64,000 bases of DNA, taken from NCBI GenBank assembly GCA_025331435.1, contig JAIWNI010000046.1, positions 167,212-231,211 on the forward strand. The letters are read 5' to 3'. This stretch comes from Choanephora cucurbitarum (taxonomy: Eukaryota > Mucoromycota > Mucoromycetes > Mucorales > Choanephoraceae). Below are positions 23,301-35,244 of this stretch, in pieces (position 1 is the first letter of the stretch; each line of letters begins with the position of its first letter). A program made the position numbers and the translations under genes. Under the pieces are notes generated by a model. It had not been told where the DNA came from. It did no database searches and saw only the letters and a program-made list of their open reading frames with translations.

Positions 23301-23626
23301 AGGCATTGACAAAAGCAGCCTTCTTGGCTGTTCGAAAACATAGTGACAATATACTGTTGTTAACAGAAATGATGTCAAAAGACAGTAAGCTTCCTTGCTT
23401 CCAGAATGGCCCTGCCACAGTCTCTGCTCTTCGGGACCGTTTCCAACTACAGATGACAGAAACACAGGTAGAGGCTCATGTTGAGAAGCTGATTGTCAGC
23501 AGTTGTTGCAATGTATTTACACGACTCTATGATACCTATCAATACTATTCACAGGTAAACAAGAAAAAAAAACTCACCCAGTAATCATTGTGAACTCACA
23601 TTCTAAATTTGTAGGGCATTTTGTAA
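20305..23626 (+). CDS. PIK1: phosphatidylinositol 4-kinase Pik1
   Basis: Seven exons (20305-20474, 20534-20624, 20696-21871, 21935-22758, 22811-22958, 23021-23554, 23615-23626) give 984 residues. The enzyme makes PI4P from phosphatidylinositol and ATP, mainly at the Golgi, and drives secretion. The N-terminal 130 residues form the lipid-kinase-unique helical domain (LYIIDACEKS, WYLQAYLSDL, LCKRVFNRC). The middle is Ser/Thr/Pro-rich and probably disordered. The C-terminal kinase shows NGADLRQEQ, DRHNGNLLLDD (catalytic loop, about residue 838), HIDFGF and the terminal GIL after YYSQ, the typical Pik1 end. The last exon is only 12 nt and is required to reach that ending. The start ATG is about 120 bp from the LINE/MITE nest. 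No defects are seen. Confidence 0.93.
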
Positions 23627-25022
23627 GCTAAATTTATATACTTGTTCATAGACTATTTAACAGCATTAATGCTCTTCTTTCTTTTATATGCTTTTATTAT
23701 TATTATTATACACTACAACATCTTAATATGCCTAATTACATTAATAATAACATTTTCTTTTTCTTCTCTAACACGAGAAAGATATTCAATTTGAATCAGA
23801 TAAGATCAAGTCAAAATTTAAGCCAACATGGTTTCTTTGTTTACTCTGGACCTCTTTCTTTTCATCATTTCAAATGAATTCCCACTTGATTGGTTAGTCA
23901 AACCACATAAGAAAAACACGACTACTTTGTACATGCAAATAGACTTTGAACAAGAAAACCGTCTATATCATTAATCAATCTTGATTGATTTCAAAATCCT
24001 CGACAATAATCGTCATACAGCAGTCAAGTTAGGCCTTTTGTTAGACGTCTCTTATCTGTTCAAGTCTTTTGTTTTCATGCAATAAAGTATGGTTAACATA
24101 TGTTGGATGAGCAAACACAGTATCAAGTTTGTAGAGAAAAGAAGAAAAAACAAAAAAAAAAGTCAGGGCTGATTTTAAAAGACCTAGTATTTTTTGTGAC
24201 TTTACGATAAATGACTTCTATTAATCTTCCTTCTCCTTTCTTTTTTGGTAGACAACCACTGGCTTTATAGTGCTTGAAATGACCTGAATTCTTGAGGAAA
24301 TGAAGAGGGCTTAAATGTTATTTCGAAATTCAAGCATTGAGAGTTTAGAATTTCTCCTGTGAGTCAAAGAATCAAATTTCGAAAAAAGCCATACGGATGC
24401 AAAGGAAATGATTGCTTGCTGCTCTTTTTTTATATCTGAAAATCACTGCGAGAGAGAAAGAGAGAAAAACCAAGTAATTGGATCGGCATAATTTTATTTT
24501 CTTATAATTGAATTTCAATATTTACACTACATCCTCATGAAATCAATTTGTCTTCATTTAGAATGTTATCTATGAATTGAGTGAGTATATGCCTAAACTC
24601 TTCTTGTAGGTGATATATTGATCATGCAGCAATTCAGTTAGCATCCCCTTCCTCAAAAAAATAAAGAAAGAAACAAGGCTATAATCCCCGTGTGCGTCTT
24701 GGTAGACTAATAGAAAAAAACGTATATATAATCGAATTCAAGAAATGCATGGCATAGCATATTTTGGACCCCAAAACATACGGAAATAAAATGTATTGAC
24801 GTAGTATCATTTCTCGTCTTCTTACTTCTTTTTTATATATTTTAATAACAATCACTTTTCTGATCTTATCCATTTGTCCCGCTTCTTTCTTTCAATATAT
24901 ATATATTTGTTTGATATCAAGAATCTTTATCACTATTCTTGTTTTTTTCCAGTGAAGAATAGAGACAACGATATACAGACAGACATCCAAGCTCAAACAT
25001 TCACCGCTAATTGAACAGGAAA
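23627..25022. other. intergenic, no gene seen
   Basis: About 1.4 kb of AT-rich sequence between the PIK1 stop and the MYB start, with TTA and TA simple repeats (23696-23710, 24893-24905). It should hold the PIK1 terminator and the MYB promoter. No further gene is recognised. Confidence 0.45.
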
Positions 25023-26658
25023 ATGGATTTATTTGAAAACGATTGTTGGAATACACCAGAGGTAACAGTTTTATCAATCACTTGCCAAAGAAAAAAGAAA
25101 CTCACAGATTTCGTAGGCATTTCAACATGATATGAATATGCACCATCAACAGGTATGCATAGAAATTATTCCTCGAGAAAATTTATTTTGACATCTTGTT
25201 TCAGGAACCATTACAACAGTTGCAACAACACCAAGTGATGGCGGGTTTAGTGCAGCCACAACCTATTCTCAAGGTAGAAGGAGTCATTCAGGTACCTATG
25301 AAGCAGTAGACAGTACAATTATCATTTCACTAAAATTTTCCGACAACTGATTGTTTTTTAGACACCCACCTTGTCAGATTATGATCCTCATTATGGTGGT
25401 TTATCTTCATCATGTACATCGCCTTATATGGTAACATTCTGATTTCATGCTACATAGATCAAAGATAAATGAATAATGAAACATTCCGATGATTAGATGT
25501 CGCCTGTTGGCAGTAAGCGAAGATTTTCACTCGGAGGATATGATGGACCTAGATGGACGCCATATACGCCCTTCATGTCACCTATTGTAACAACCACTCG
25601 AAGTCATTCTGTCAAACGTAATAAACGACCTTCTACTTATTCGCGTTGGACAACTGAAGAAGATGAGCTTCTGAAACAGGCTGTTCAACTTCATGGCCCT
25701 CACAAATGGTCCTTGATTGCATCCCATGTGCCCAACAGAACACCTATGCAATGCTCTACACGATGGTTAGGTGCTCTCAAGTAAGTCGACTGTTTATCAC
25801 ATTAATTCTCTATCTCATTAATCTCCCAAAAAAAGCCCAAACATACATAAAGGCCGTTGGACAGAAAATGAAGATGCCATTTTGCGTTATTCTGTTCTTG
25901 AACATGCCAATGTGACAGATAGCGAGGGCCGATTACAACCCATTCCTTGGAACAAGATTGCAGAACGCATTCCTAATCGCACAGGTATTCAATGTCAAGC
26001 AAGATGGACAGAGGCTCTGGATCCCTATGTACGTAAAGGGAAGTGGGGAGTTGATGAAGACGCCTTGTTACGTATGGGAGTCAATGACTTTGGTCGTTGT
26101 TGGATTCGAATAGCAGAGACGATACCAGGCAGAACGCAGAGACAGTGCCGTACTCGATGGATGCAAATCAAATATAAAGAGGATCGACAACAGAAACAAG
26201 AACAAAAGAGAGGGAGTCTTGATGGGAAATCGAGCGATATCATTGATGATATTTCATCTCAAAGTTACGTGTCTTCAGATGACGAAGAAGAAGAAGTAAA
26301 CGCCACAGCTTCCTCTACTGCTGCTACTGCTGCTGCCGCCTTGTTAGAACGACAACAACAATACCAACAACAGTATCAACAACAGTACCAACAGCAATAC
26401 CAACAGCAACAGTTACCACAAGTACAAGCACAACAACAAGCTATATGTGATCCTTCCTTTTTTATTGTTGATGGCTTTGAAAACCAATTGCAGCATAATC
26501 ATTGTTTTACTCGTCCACTAATGGAAACTACAACCACAAACAATTTATCTACTGCTAACACGAATGGTGCACCTGACTTTCTAAAAGAAGATGGATTCTT
26601 CTTACCTCAAGATTGGTCTCTTCATGACTACCAACAACAAAACACCACTTACTTATGA
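25023..26658 (+). CDS. three-repeat MYB transcription factor with a Gln-rich tail
   Basis: Six exons (25023-25061, 25117-25152, 25205-25291, 25362-25430, 25497-25780, 25836-26658) give 445 residues. Three MYB/SANT repeats follow each other: SRWTTEEDELLKQAVQLHG...WSLIASHVPNRT, then KGRWTENEDAIL...WNKIAERIPNRTG, then KGKWGVDEDALL...WIRIAETIPGRTQ. Each has the expected spaced Trp residues and ends in a QC.(A/T)RW motif. Such proteins bind DNA and control transcription; the targets are unknown. The second repeat has an insert (NVTDSEGRLQP). After the MYB region come an acidic Ser stretch (DDEEEE) and a Gln/Tyr tract of QQQYQQQY units. The first four exons are tiny (36-87 nt) and encode a Gln-rich leader. 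Exon 5 to 6 is joined at 25780/25836 within repeat 1-2. Confidence 0.88.
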
Positions 26659-27063
26659 TTTTATTGAATTAACTCTTTATTATATGCCCCTCTTCTTTTC
26701 CTTTTTGCTCTATTTATTTATTTATTTGTCTCTATACCTAACTTTCCTTCTTAACAATATGCAGTGTTACACACTCTTTACATGGCTTTTTCCTTCTTTA
26801 ACTTAACGGCTTTCCTTTTGTATAGCTTTCATCCAAATAAACATTTTCTCAACAGCTAATGTTTCTGTGTCATCAAATTCTAATGTGTCTGAGTGTGTGT
26901 GTCTATATACAATTTCTTTGCATTTTTTTATTGCTGTTTTTATTGAAACAAGCATAACAAGAGTTGTGGTTTTATACATGTATAATATTTAAGCGAGAGG
27001 AGAAACAAGCCTATTGAATGGTTTAGTTTTTTTTTGCGAGAAGAAAAGGCAAGAAGCAATGAC
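26659..27063. other. 3' regions of the convergent MYB and TOM7 genes
   Basis: About 400 bp of T-rich sequence without a coding frame. Plus-strand AATAAACATT near 26838 could serve as the MYB polyadenylation signal. Confidence 0.4.
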
Positions 27064-27258
27064 TTACTTGAGAATAGAGGGTCTAGGGTTGCTACGGGTC
27101 ATACCCAAGTAGATAACAAAAGGGATAAAGCCCCAGTGAATGATAGTCTTGGTGACATCAGCAACCTAACATAATATCAAAAGTTAATAAAATAATCATG
27201 CATATGCATATATATATATATTTACCTTGTAGAGTGTATCTTTAGTAGAATCGTTCAT
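27064..27258 (-). CDS. TOM7: mitochondrial import receptor subunit Tom7
   Basis: Two exons (27226-27258 and 27064-27165) encode only 44 residues. The core HWGFIPFVIYLGMTRSNPRPS is the conserved Tom7 membrane segment with its Gly-Phe-Ile-Pro turn. Tom7 is a small tail-anchored subunit of the TOM complex in the outer mitochondrial membrane and modulates its assembly. The protein is shorter than yeast Tom7 because the cytosolic N-terminus is reduced to about 15 residues (MNDSTKDTLYKVADV). The 11-codon first exon was found from the GTAAAT donor and TTAG acceptor. It is divergent from SET5, with 171 bp between the two ATGs. Confidence 0.9.
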
Positions 27259-27429
27259 TTGAGTATATGTAATAGATGTCAAAAAGTAGAGGAAAAAAAA
27301 GAAGAAGCGAGAATTAGCGGTAAAATATTTTAAAGCTAGGGCATATGCAGCCAATCAGCAGAGTGGCTTATAAATAAGGGTCAAGTTGTAAAAGAAAAAA
27401 AAAAAAAGTAGAACTTCATTTCTTCAACC

Positions 27430-28668
27430 ATGTCTGAGAAAATCATTCCAACTGAAGAAGAATTAGTTTCGGCCATTAAGAGCATCAAACTTGAACACCC
27501 TGAAGCCGGTATCAAGACAGTCACCTCTCAAGTCTTGACTCAACAACCTGAATGGCAAGTGAGCGAGAAGCGTGTTAAGAAATATATGCAGTCCACTGGT
27601 TTGACCAATTCCTCTGGCACACCCAAGGAACCCGTCAAATCAGGCCTTGCTGACGATCCCTCTGTCCCTGTCTCTTACATCGATCCTAAGCTTGACTTTA
27701 AGTCTGTCTCAGATTGTGTGGTTGCTCGTATGGTCGACCCTGTGACTGGTAAGGGTCTATTTGCTGCCAGAGACATCAAGAAAGACGAAGTCATATTCAC
27801 CGAGACACCTTTCAGTTATTTCCCTCCCTGGGAAGCCTTTCAGTTGACTCGTAATGGCAATGCCTGTGGTCTCTGTTGCAAGCCAATCATGTACCCTAAC
27901 CGTTTGACTCAACACTGTGGACACTGTAATGTCTATTATTGTAGTAAAGACTGTCGTATCAAGGCCTGGGAGACCTTCCATCAATTGGAATGTACTCATT
28001 TGAACAACAAGATAGGCTCGTTCATCACCTTCTGTGAATTGGAGAAATGGCAGGCTCCAATGGCTGTCTCTCGTATCTATGCTCAATTGATCTTGGCTCA
28101 TCAACGAGGTGAATTGGACCAAGTAATGGGTCATTTGGACGCCTTTGCGACTGTCTCACAAGAGGAACGTCAAGCCAAGGAAACAGAATGGATCTTTATG
28201 GAGGTACCCACTCGCGAATTATGGACAAAGGCACGCAATCTCTTACGTGATGCCTATAAGATACCACCTAAGCGATGTAAGATTACAAAACCTTTACCTG
28301 ATGATTTGTTGGAATCTTTGTTTGAAAAAGAAGAGACTTTCTTGAACTTTTTGGGTAAATTCAACATCAACAACCAAAACGGCGGCATGTATCTTGTTCA
28401 CTCCCATATCAATCACAACTGTTACCCTAATGTCAGTATTGATTACCCTCAAAAGAATTCACAATACAAGATCACTGTACGTGCTATTCGAGAAATCAGA
28501 AAGGATGAGCAATTGTTTGAAACATATGTAAATCCTCGATGGAACAAAGAGACACGTCAAACCTATCTCGATAAATCTTATTTATTCACATGTAAGTGTG
28601 AGCGCTGTGAAAAGGATATACCTTTGACAGACGAATTGCGTCAAGGCCTTCGATTGAGAGGTGATTAA
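27430..28668 (+). CDS. SET5: Set5-like SET/MYND methyltransferase
   Basis: A single-exon gene of 412 residues. The split SET domain begins near residue 95 (VVARMVDPVTGKGLFAARDI), is interrupted by a MYND-like zinc finger at 146-188 (CGLCC, HCGHC, YYCSKDC, HQLEC), and resumes with SHINHNCYPNVSIDY near 325-340 and EQLFETYVNP. It ends in a post-SET-like Cys cluster, CKCERC. This layout matches yeast Set5, which methylates histone H4 lysines, and the SMYD group. The first 75 residues resemble the short N-terminal helical region found in Set5 proteins. The NH.C.PN AdoMet-binding motif is present. Substrate is inferred from the family only. Unusually for this window it has no intron. Confidence 0.88.
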   Translation: MSEKIIPTEEELVSAIKSIKLEHPEAGIKTVTSQVLTQQPEWQVSEKRVKKYMQSTGLTNSSGTPKEPVKSGLADDPSVPVSYIDPKLDFKSVSDCVVARMVDPVTGKGLFAARDIKKDEVIFTETPFSYFPPWEAFQLTRNGNACGLCCKPIMYPNRLTQHCGHCNVYYCSKDCRIKAWETFHQLECTHLNNKIGSFITFCELEKWQAPMAVSRIYAQLILAHQRGELDQVMGHLDAFATVSQEERQAKETEWIFMEVPTRELWTKARNLLRDAYKIPPKRCKITKPLPDDLLESLFEKEETFLNFLGKFNINNQNGGMYLVHSHINHNCYPNVSIDYPQKNSQYKITVRAIREIRKDEQLFETYVNPRWNKETRQTYLDKSYLFTCKCERCEKDIPLTDELRQGLRLRGD

Positions 28669-28817
28669 TCGCTTTAGATGTATATTATTATTTTTAAATA
28701 AAAATGCTAGCCAATCAACAGTTTATTTAACTACCTGTCAAAGTCACGACCAAGCGCGGTATCGCGTTATTTTTGTTGTATTTTTTTTTTCTTCCTCTCC
28801 AAAAACAATAGAACACC

Positions 28818-30105
28818 ATGAGCTTCTTTGCACCAAGAACACCTGCCAATAAGACAAGTACAAACAAGACAACTCAGGATGAAAAGGACGTGTTATTGAA
28901 AAAGAATCAGCCTTGGGTTGAGAAATAGTAAGTTTGAAATGAACGCATGTTATGCATTGGACTTAAGACAAAAAAAAAGCCGTCCAAAGACTATGGATGA
29001 TGTTGCTTCTCAAGAGCAAGCTGTTCTTGTACTGAAAAAAGCTCTTCAATCTGATAATGTAAGATACGCTACCAGTTATCTTCATTCTGTATTCATTTGC
29101 CATTCCTTTTAGTTGCCTCACTTGCTCTTCTATGGTCCTCCTGGTACAGGTAAAACATCTACCATTTTGGCTTTGGCAAATGAACTCTATGGTCCTAAAT
29201 TGATGAAGTCGCGTGTGTTGGAACTAAATGCATCCGATGAAAGAGGTATTCAGATTGTGCGTGAAAAAGTCAAAAACTTTTCAAGGACTACCGTTACTAC
29301 CAAAGTCAGGTATGGAATCAGACGCATTAGATACATCATAAGCTAATATCCTATACTTTTTAACTAGTGGTTATCCATGTCCTCCCTATAAGATTGTGAT
29401 TTTAGATGAAGCTGATTCGATGACAAAAGATGCTCAATCTGCTTTAAGACGTATCATGGAAACCTATTCAAAGACCACTCGCTTCTGTCTTGTTTGTAAT
29501 TATGTTAGCCGGTAAGGATGGGATAAAGAGAAGAAGTACGATGCAAGAAGATTGATATAGACTTGTATAGTATCATTGAACCCATTACTTCTCGTTGTGC
29601 CAAGTTTCGATTCAAGCCATTGCCTGTGGATGATTTAGAACAACGACTCGAAAAGATTTGTCAATTAGAAAAGATTGATTTGGCACCTCAAACATTAAAG
29701 ACAGTGATTGAATGCTCCAATGGTGATTTAAGAAAGGCCATTACCTATCTCCAGAGTGGACACAATTTAGGACAACAGATCACACCCGACATGATCCTCG
29801 AGATGGCAGGTGTCATCCCAATACACCAAATGGAGATCTTACGAGACATATTGGAGAGCCCTAAGAGCATAAAGGATATTGAACGCATTGTTCAGGATAT
29901 GATGAATGAAGGCTATTCAGGTGAACATATCTTGTCTCAGGTACATGAAGAAATCATAAAGAGTGATCAGATCAACACGTTACAAAAAGCACGTATTTCA
30001 CAATGCATGTCTGTGGTTGATATTGATCTTGTTCAAGGTGCTGATGAGCATTTGCAGATATTACATCTAATGACGCAGATCGCTTCTATCACAGCTAATC
30101 AATAA
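28818..30105 (+). CDS. RFC2: replication factor C subunit (yeast Rfc2 / human RFC4)
   Basis: Five exons (28818-28927, 28980-29058, 29113-29309, 29368-29511, 29571-30105) give 354 residues. The protein is a small subunit of the clamp loader that places PCNA on primed DNA. It shows the RFC boxes: PWVEKYRPK, Walker [12 protein letters not shown] (about 70-80), [10 protein letters not shown], Walker [10 protein letters not shown], the SRC arginine-finger motif ([10 protein letters not shown]) and [12 protein letters not shown]. The signature [15 protein letters not shown] and YPCPPYKI fits yeast Rfc2 better than Rfc3, Rfc4 or Rfc5. Its stop codon is only 2 bp from the stop of the convergent ZNF511-like gene. 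Confidence 0.95.
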
Positions 30106-30107
30106 AG

Positions 30108-30914
30108 TCATTGTTTATTTCGAGGTTTTTTTGGACCTCTTTTTCTTGGATAAGGATACTTCTTTTTTTCAGCGGGTGCCTCCGTCATTTCAATCTCTTT
30201 TATCTTTGGTTTTTTATAAGATGGTATCGATTTGACAGAATTATGTCCAAATGAAATGGCCTTCGGTAGTGTGAGTCGAGACAGATTGTCTGCTAACTGA
30301 TCTACGTCCATTTCATCATTATCCTGCTTTGTCTTCTTCTTTTTGTATCTGTTGTTCTTTTGCTGTCTTTGCTTGAACGTTAAGGTGCCAGTATAGACAA
30401 GATCGAAAGGGAAGTATTTGGGATAATGGTGTTTATCAATCAAGTGTAATCGGCGCATTCGAGGTGTAGAGAAGAACTTGGTGCAACCTTGGACATAACA
30501 CGCATGCTAATTAATTGTAAGTTCAAAGATCCCTTCTCAACTTGTGCTTCAACTTACTATTTTTTCGCCTTTTTCTTTTTTCATCTGCAACAATACATCA
30601 TGAAACTCATCGAGATGAAGTTGAAGCCAACTTGCGCCAGGAAACACTTTGTGACAACTTGAACAAACATTTCGATGGACAGCTTCATAGTGATGTTGAT
30701 AGGCAACAACAGAAGGAAATTGGATATGACAGGTATCACAACTGATAGACAAACTATCAGTCAGTTGAATGGCTTCGTTCAATATCAATTCGGCTTCTTG
30801 TTCTGATGCTGCTTGTTGTTGAAGCCATAATGCACGCAATGCTATATTTCCTTCTTTGAAGAAAGGATCATGTGGAGCATAAATAATCTTGGTAGGTTGA
30901 TAAATAGGTGACAT
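30108..30914 (-). CDS. ZNF511-like C2H2 zinc-finger protein
   Basis: Two exons (30558-30914 and 30108-30506) give 251 residues. Three C2H2-like fingers stand in tandem: CDTCHIQFPSVVAYQHHYEAVH, CSSCHKVFPGASWLQLHLDEFH, and CYVQGCTKFFSTPRMRRLHLIDKH, the last split by the intron. The order and the conserved PRMRRLHLIDKHHYPK.F.FD stretch match the ZNF511 family, conserved from fungi to man and of poorly known function. The C-terminus is rich in Lys/Arg and looks like a nuclear-localisation tail. It is convergent with RFC2 (2-bp gap) and divergent from MND1 (140 bp between ATGs). Confidence 0.85.
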
Positions 30915-31054
30915 GAAACATATACACGAAAAAAAAAACGCGTAGTTTATGCAAACCCTCTCTTTTTTTTTTAAGATATTTAACTGATTTCTTTCTTTAA
31001 AAAGCGCGTCTTTTTTATCTGTATTTAGTTATTTTTTTTTATAGCTGCGACATT

Positions 31055-31834
31055 ATGGTGGTATAGGATTGAATGTAATACGAGAAACAATTTGTTTTTT
31101 ATTAAAAAAGAAGTATGAATAGAAAGGCCTTTCATTTGAAGAGAAAAGGAAGCGTATCGAGAAGATTTTTCATGATTCTGTAAGTAGAGTGTTACACACC
31201 ATGTATGTAGTGCTAATTGAACCAAACGAAGGGAGAATTCTATCAATTGAAGGATATTGAGAAGATAGGGCCCAAGAAGGGTGTTGTAGCACAGTCTGTT
31301 AAGGAAGTATTGATGAGCTTAGTGGATGATGGTCTTGTAATCACAGACAAGATTGGCACTTCCAATTATTTCTGGTCTTATCCTTCTGAAGCATTGAATG
31401 TGGTTAGTAAGGCCATTAGCCTTTTTGGATTGATGCATTGACTCAAAATTGATTGATAGAAGAAAAAGCGGTTACAAGAAGTGGAAGACAAGGTGACTAA
31501 GGAAAGAGAACGCCAAAAGCGGTTAAAGACAGCCATAGAAGAAGCTGAAGAAGGCAGACAAGAGACAGAAGAGCGTCAAGACATCCTAAATCAACTAGAC
31601 CAACTTAGGCAAGAATCAACTCAACTTCAAGAACAGCTAAAGCAATACAAAGAAAATGATCCTCAGCTTCACCAAAAGAAAGAGAATGCGGCTAAAGTAG
31701 CCAAAGATGCAGCCAATCGATGGACAGAGAGTGTATGGGAAATCCAGTCATTTTGTGTTAATCGATTTGGTATGGAGCGTTCATTATTTGACAAGACATT
31801 TGGTATTAAAGATGACTTTGATACAATTGAATAA
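31055..31834 (+). CDS. MND1: meiotic recombination protein Mnd1
   Basis: Four exons are proposed (31055-31060, 31123-31179, 31232-31402, 31460-31834), giving 202 residues, close to the usual 205-220. Mnd1 pairs with Hop2 and stimulates Dmc1/Rad51 strand invasion between homologues. Hallmarks are [57 protein letters not shown], the coiled coil with GRQETEER, and the C-terminal [12 protein letters not shown]...FGI motif. The first exon (ATGGTG) is uncertain: an in-frame TAG immediately upstream of AAAGGC forces an intron there, and the donor GTATAG is weak but is used elsewhere in the window. Presence of Mnd1 implies a meiotic programme. Confidence 0.9.
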
Positions 31835-31929
31835 AAAATAGCTGCTGTTGTTCATTTTCAATTGGATTTTTTATTTTGTTACGCCGACCCTTTTCTTTTT
31901 CTCTTCTTCTTCTTTATTACTCTAAAAAT

Positions 31930-34900
31930 ATGGCAACTGACCTTTGCTATACACTTGTCTATCAAGATGACACGGCCGACACACCATCTCTTCAAGAGTT
32001 CCAAAGAGCTTTTGAAAAGGGCCCTGATGAAACACGTATTGAGACTATGAAGAAGCTGTTAGTCATTATGCTTAATGGGGATCCTATGGAAAAGCTTTTG
32101 TTGCATGTCATTCGCTTTGTCTTGCCATCTAGAAACAAACAGTTGAAAAAGCTACTTCAGTTCTATTGGGAAATCTGCCCCAAGACAAAACCAGATGGCA
32201 AGCTGAAGGATGAATTTATTCTTGTCTGGTAAGCTTATCTTGACTGACACACGCGTGCACAAAGTAACTGACTTATGAAAAGTAACGCCTTGATGAATGA
32301 CCTTCAACATCCCAACGAATACATTCGTGGCTCAACTCTTCGTTTCTTGTGTAAGATTAAAGAAGCTGAAGTACTTGAACCATTGGTGCCTTCTGTTAGA
32401 GCCTGTTTAGTAAGAAAAAAAAAAGAAGATTGTCCATGTATTCAACTGGCTCATTTATTTTCCGTCAACTAGGAACATCGCCATTCTTATGTTAGAAAAA
32501 ACGCAGTATTTGCTATTGGCGCCATGTACAAGGCATTCGATTACCTTTTCCCTGATGCACCTGAAGTGGTTCATGAGTTTTTACTTTCAGTAAGTAATTA
32601 GCACTGCATGATATCTGTGGAGTACTAAAAGCCACAACAAAAAAAAAAGGAAGCCGACATGACATGTAGAAGAAATGCATTTGCAGTCCTCGTGAGTGTG
32701 GATCAACCTCTCGCTGTTGAATATCTGCTACAGATTATTGATTCTGTACCTACATTTGATGAATTATTGCAATTGGCTGTGATTGAATTGATCCGCAAAG
32801 ATTCTAAAAACAGCGCTGCCAACAAAGCAGCCTATATTCGCTGTCTTTCTGAACTGTTGACTGCTGCTTCTCATTCAGTCAAATATGAAGCTGCTGCCAT
32901 TTTATTGTATTTGACCACCAGCCCTGCAGCCATTAAAGGTAATAGAGAAAGACAACAACAAAAGAAAGAGAGAGAGAGAGAGAGAAGCAGGAGAGGACAG
33001 AAAGATGACTGATGTGTATATCTATATAGCTGCTGCTTCATGTTATATTGAGTTGATTGTAAAGGAATCTGACAACAATGTCAAGTTGATTGTGCTTGAT
33101 CGATTGGAAGAAATCAAGAATAAGCACGAGCGTGTCTTGGATGATTTAGTGATGGATATTCTTCAAGTCTTGACAAGGTATGGATACAAGCAATACAGAT
33201 GTGATTAGTATACTGATATTGTTCTCTAGTCCTGACATTGAAGTACGTCGTAAGGCTATCATGATTGTATTGGACATGGTATCTTCTAGAAATGTACAAG
33301 AGGTCGTATTGTTCCTCAAAAAAGAATTGTCAAAGACACAAGATGATGCCTATGAAAAGAATGCAGAATATCGTCAACTGTTGATTCAATCTATTCATAC
33401 CTGCGCTATCAAGTTCTCAGAGGTAGCAGCCAATGTGGTTCATGTACTTATGGAATTCTTGGGTGATTCCAATAACCCAGCTGCTGTAGATGTTGTGGCA
33501 TTTGTACGTGAAGTAGTTGAAAAGTTCCCTGGCCTAAGAGAATCTATCTTGGAGCGATTGTTGGATACCTTCAGTGAGATGAAATCAGGCAAAGTGTTCC
33601 GTGGTGCTCTCTGGATCATTGGTGAATACTGTGAGAGTTTGAAGGAAATCGATGATGCCTGGAAGCAAATTCGTCATACATTAGGTGAAATTCCTCTATT
33701 GGCCTCAGAACAAAAACTATTGGACGCCACAGAAGCAGCCGAAGAACAACCACAAGAGACTCAAAAATCACAGCCTTCTGCTCCTCGTCGTATCCTTGCA
33801 GATGGTACTTACGCCACTGAAAGTGCTTATACTGAATCTTCAGCTTCTGCCAGTCGCTTAGAAGCTGTCAAACAAGCCAAGAAGCCTCCTCTTCGATCTC
33901 TCTTGCTTGCTGGCGACTACTTCTTGGGTACCGTCCTATCAACTGCCCTTACCAAATTGGTTCTTCGTTACAGTAAACTGACAGATGCTCAAACAGCCAA
34001 CGCTCGTAAGGCTGAGGCCATGTTGATCATGACCAGTATCTTGCGTATCGGTCAATCCAAGTTTGTCTCCTTTGAAATTGATGAAGATTCTTATGATCGT
34101 ATTATGCAAGATTTACGTGTGGTGGGCATGGCCAATGATCATGTCAATACAGTCTATTTAGAGAACACTCGTCAAGTGTATTCTCGACAACTCCAGGCTG
34201 AAGAACAACGTCTCCAGGACGCCAAGCAAGAAGCAGAGGCTAATGTCCAAGTGCAGGCAGACGATGCTATCTTGTTCCGTCAATTTTCTAAAAAGACAGG
34301 CGGTATCACAGACGAATATGAACAAGATCTCTCTCGAGCCACTGGCTTATCGGATGATAAGGACGATTTGATGTCTAAGCTCAATCGCATCGTTCAACTT
34401 ACCGGTTTCTCTGATAAGGTGTATGCTGAAGCTGTTGTCAATGTACATCAATATGATATTCTAATGGATGTTCTGATTGTCAATCAGACCAATGAAACCC
34501 TCCAAAACTTGACTGTCGAATTTGCTACTTTGGGTGACCTGAAGCTGGTCGATCGTCCTGCCACTCATAACTTAGCTCCTCATTCGTTCTTAACAGTCAA
34601 GGCACCTATCAAGGTCTCTTCCACTGAAACAGGCGTCATATTTGGTAACATTGTTTATGATTCTCATGGTGCCTCCGAGAACTGTGTCATCTTAAATGAT
34701 GTTCATATCGATATCATGGATTATATCAACCCTGCCTATTGTAATGAGACTCAATTTAGATCCATGTGGACTGAATTTGAATGGGAAAACAAGGTGAATG
34801 TGAACACCAACGTCAAGTAAGTGTTTAGAGTGGTGTAGTTGAATAGACTTTTTCATTCTGGTTCTTTTTCTATAGTGATTTAAGAGCTTATTTGCAACAC

Positions 34901-35143
34901 ATCATGGATTCTACCAACATGAGTTGTTTAACTCCTAAGAAGCAATTGGAAGGTGATTGTGGCTTCTTGTCTGCCAATATGTATGCCAGAAGTATCTTTG
35001 GCGAAGATGCCTTAGCCAATCTAAGCATCGAAAAGACAAACGATGGCCCCATCACAGGCCATATTCGTATTCGTTCAAAAACACAGGGCATTGCCTTGAG
35101 TCTTGGTGATAAGATCACATTAGCTCAAAAAGTTACTGCTTAA
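31930..35143 (+). CDS. SEC26: coatomer subunit beta (beta-COP)
   Basis: Seven exons (31930-32228, 32283-32409, 32473-32589, 32650-32938, 33030-33177, 33230-34816, 34876-35143) give 944 residues, the normal beta-COP length. Beta-COP is part of the COPI coat that returns cargo from Golgi to ER. The N-terminal two thirds are adaptin-like HEAT repeats ([50 protein letters not shown]). The C-terminal appendage is recognised by [14 protein letters not shown] and [28 protein letters not shown]. The intron before exon 7 separates the last 89 residues. The start follows MND1 by 95 bp on the same strand. No defects are seen. Confidence 0.95.
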
Positions 35144-35244
35144 ATAAATAAATAATTTTAATGATAAGCCACTTACAGCTGTCAACTTTTCGTCGTTCTT
35201 TTCTCTCTCTCTCTTTTTTTTTTATATTCTAAAAAAGAAAAACG

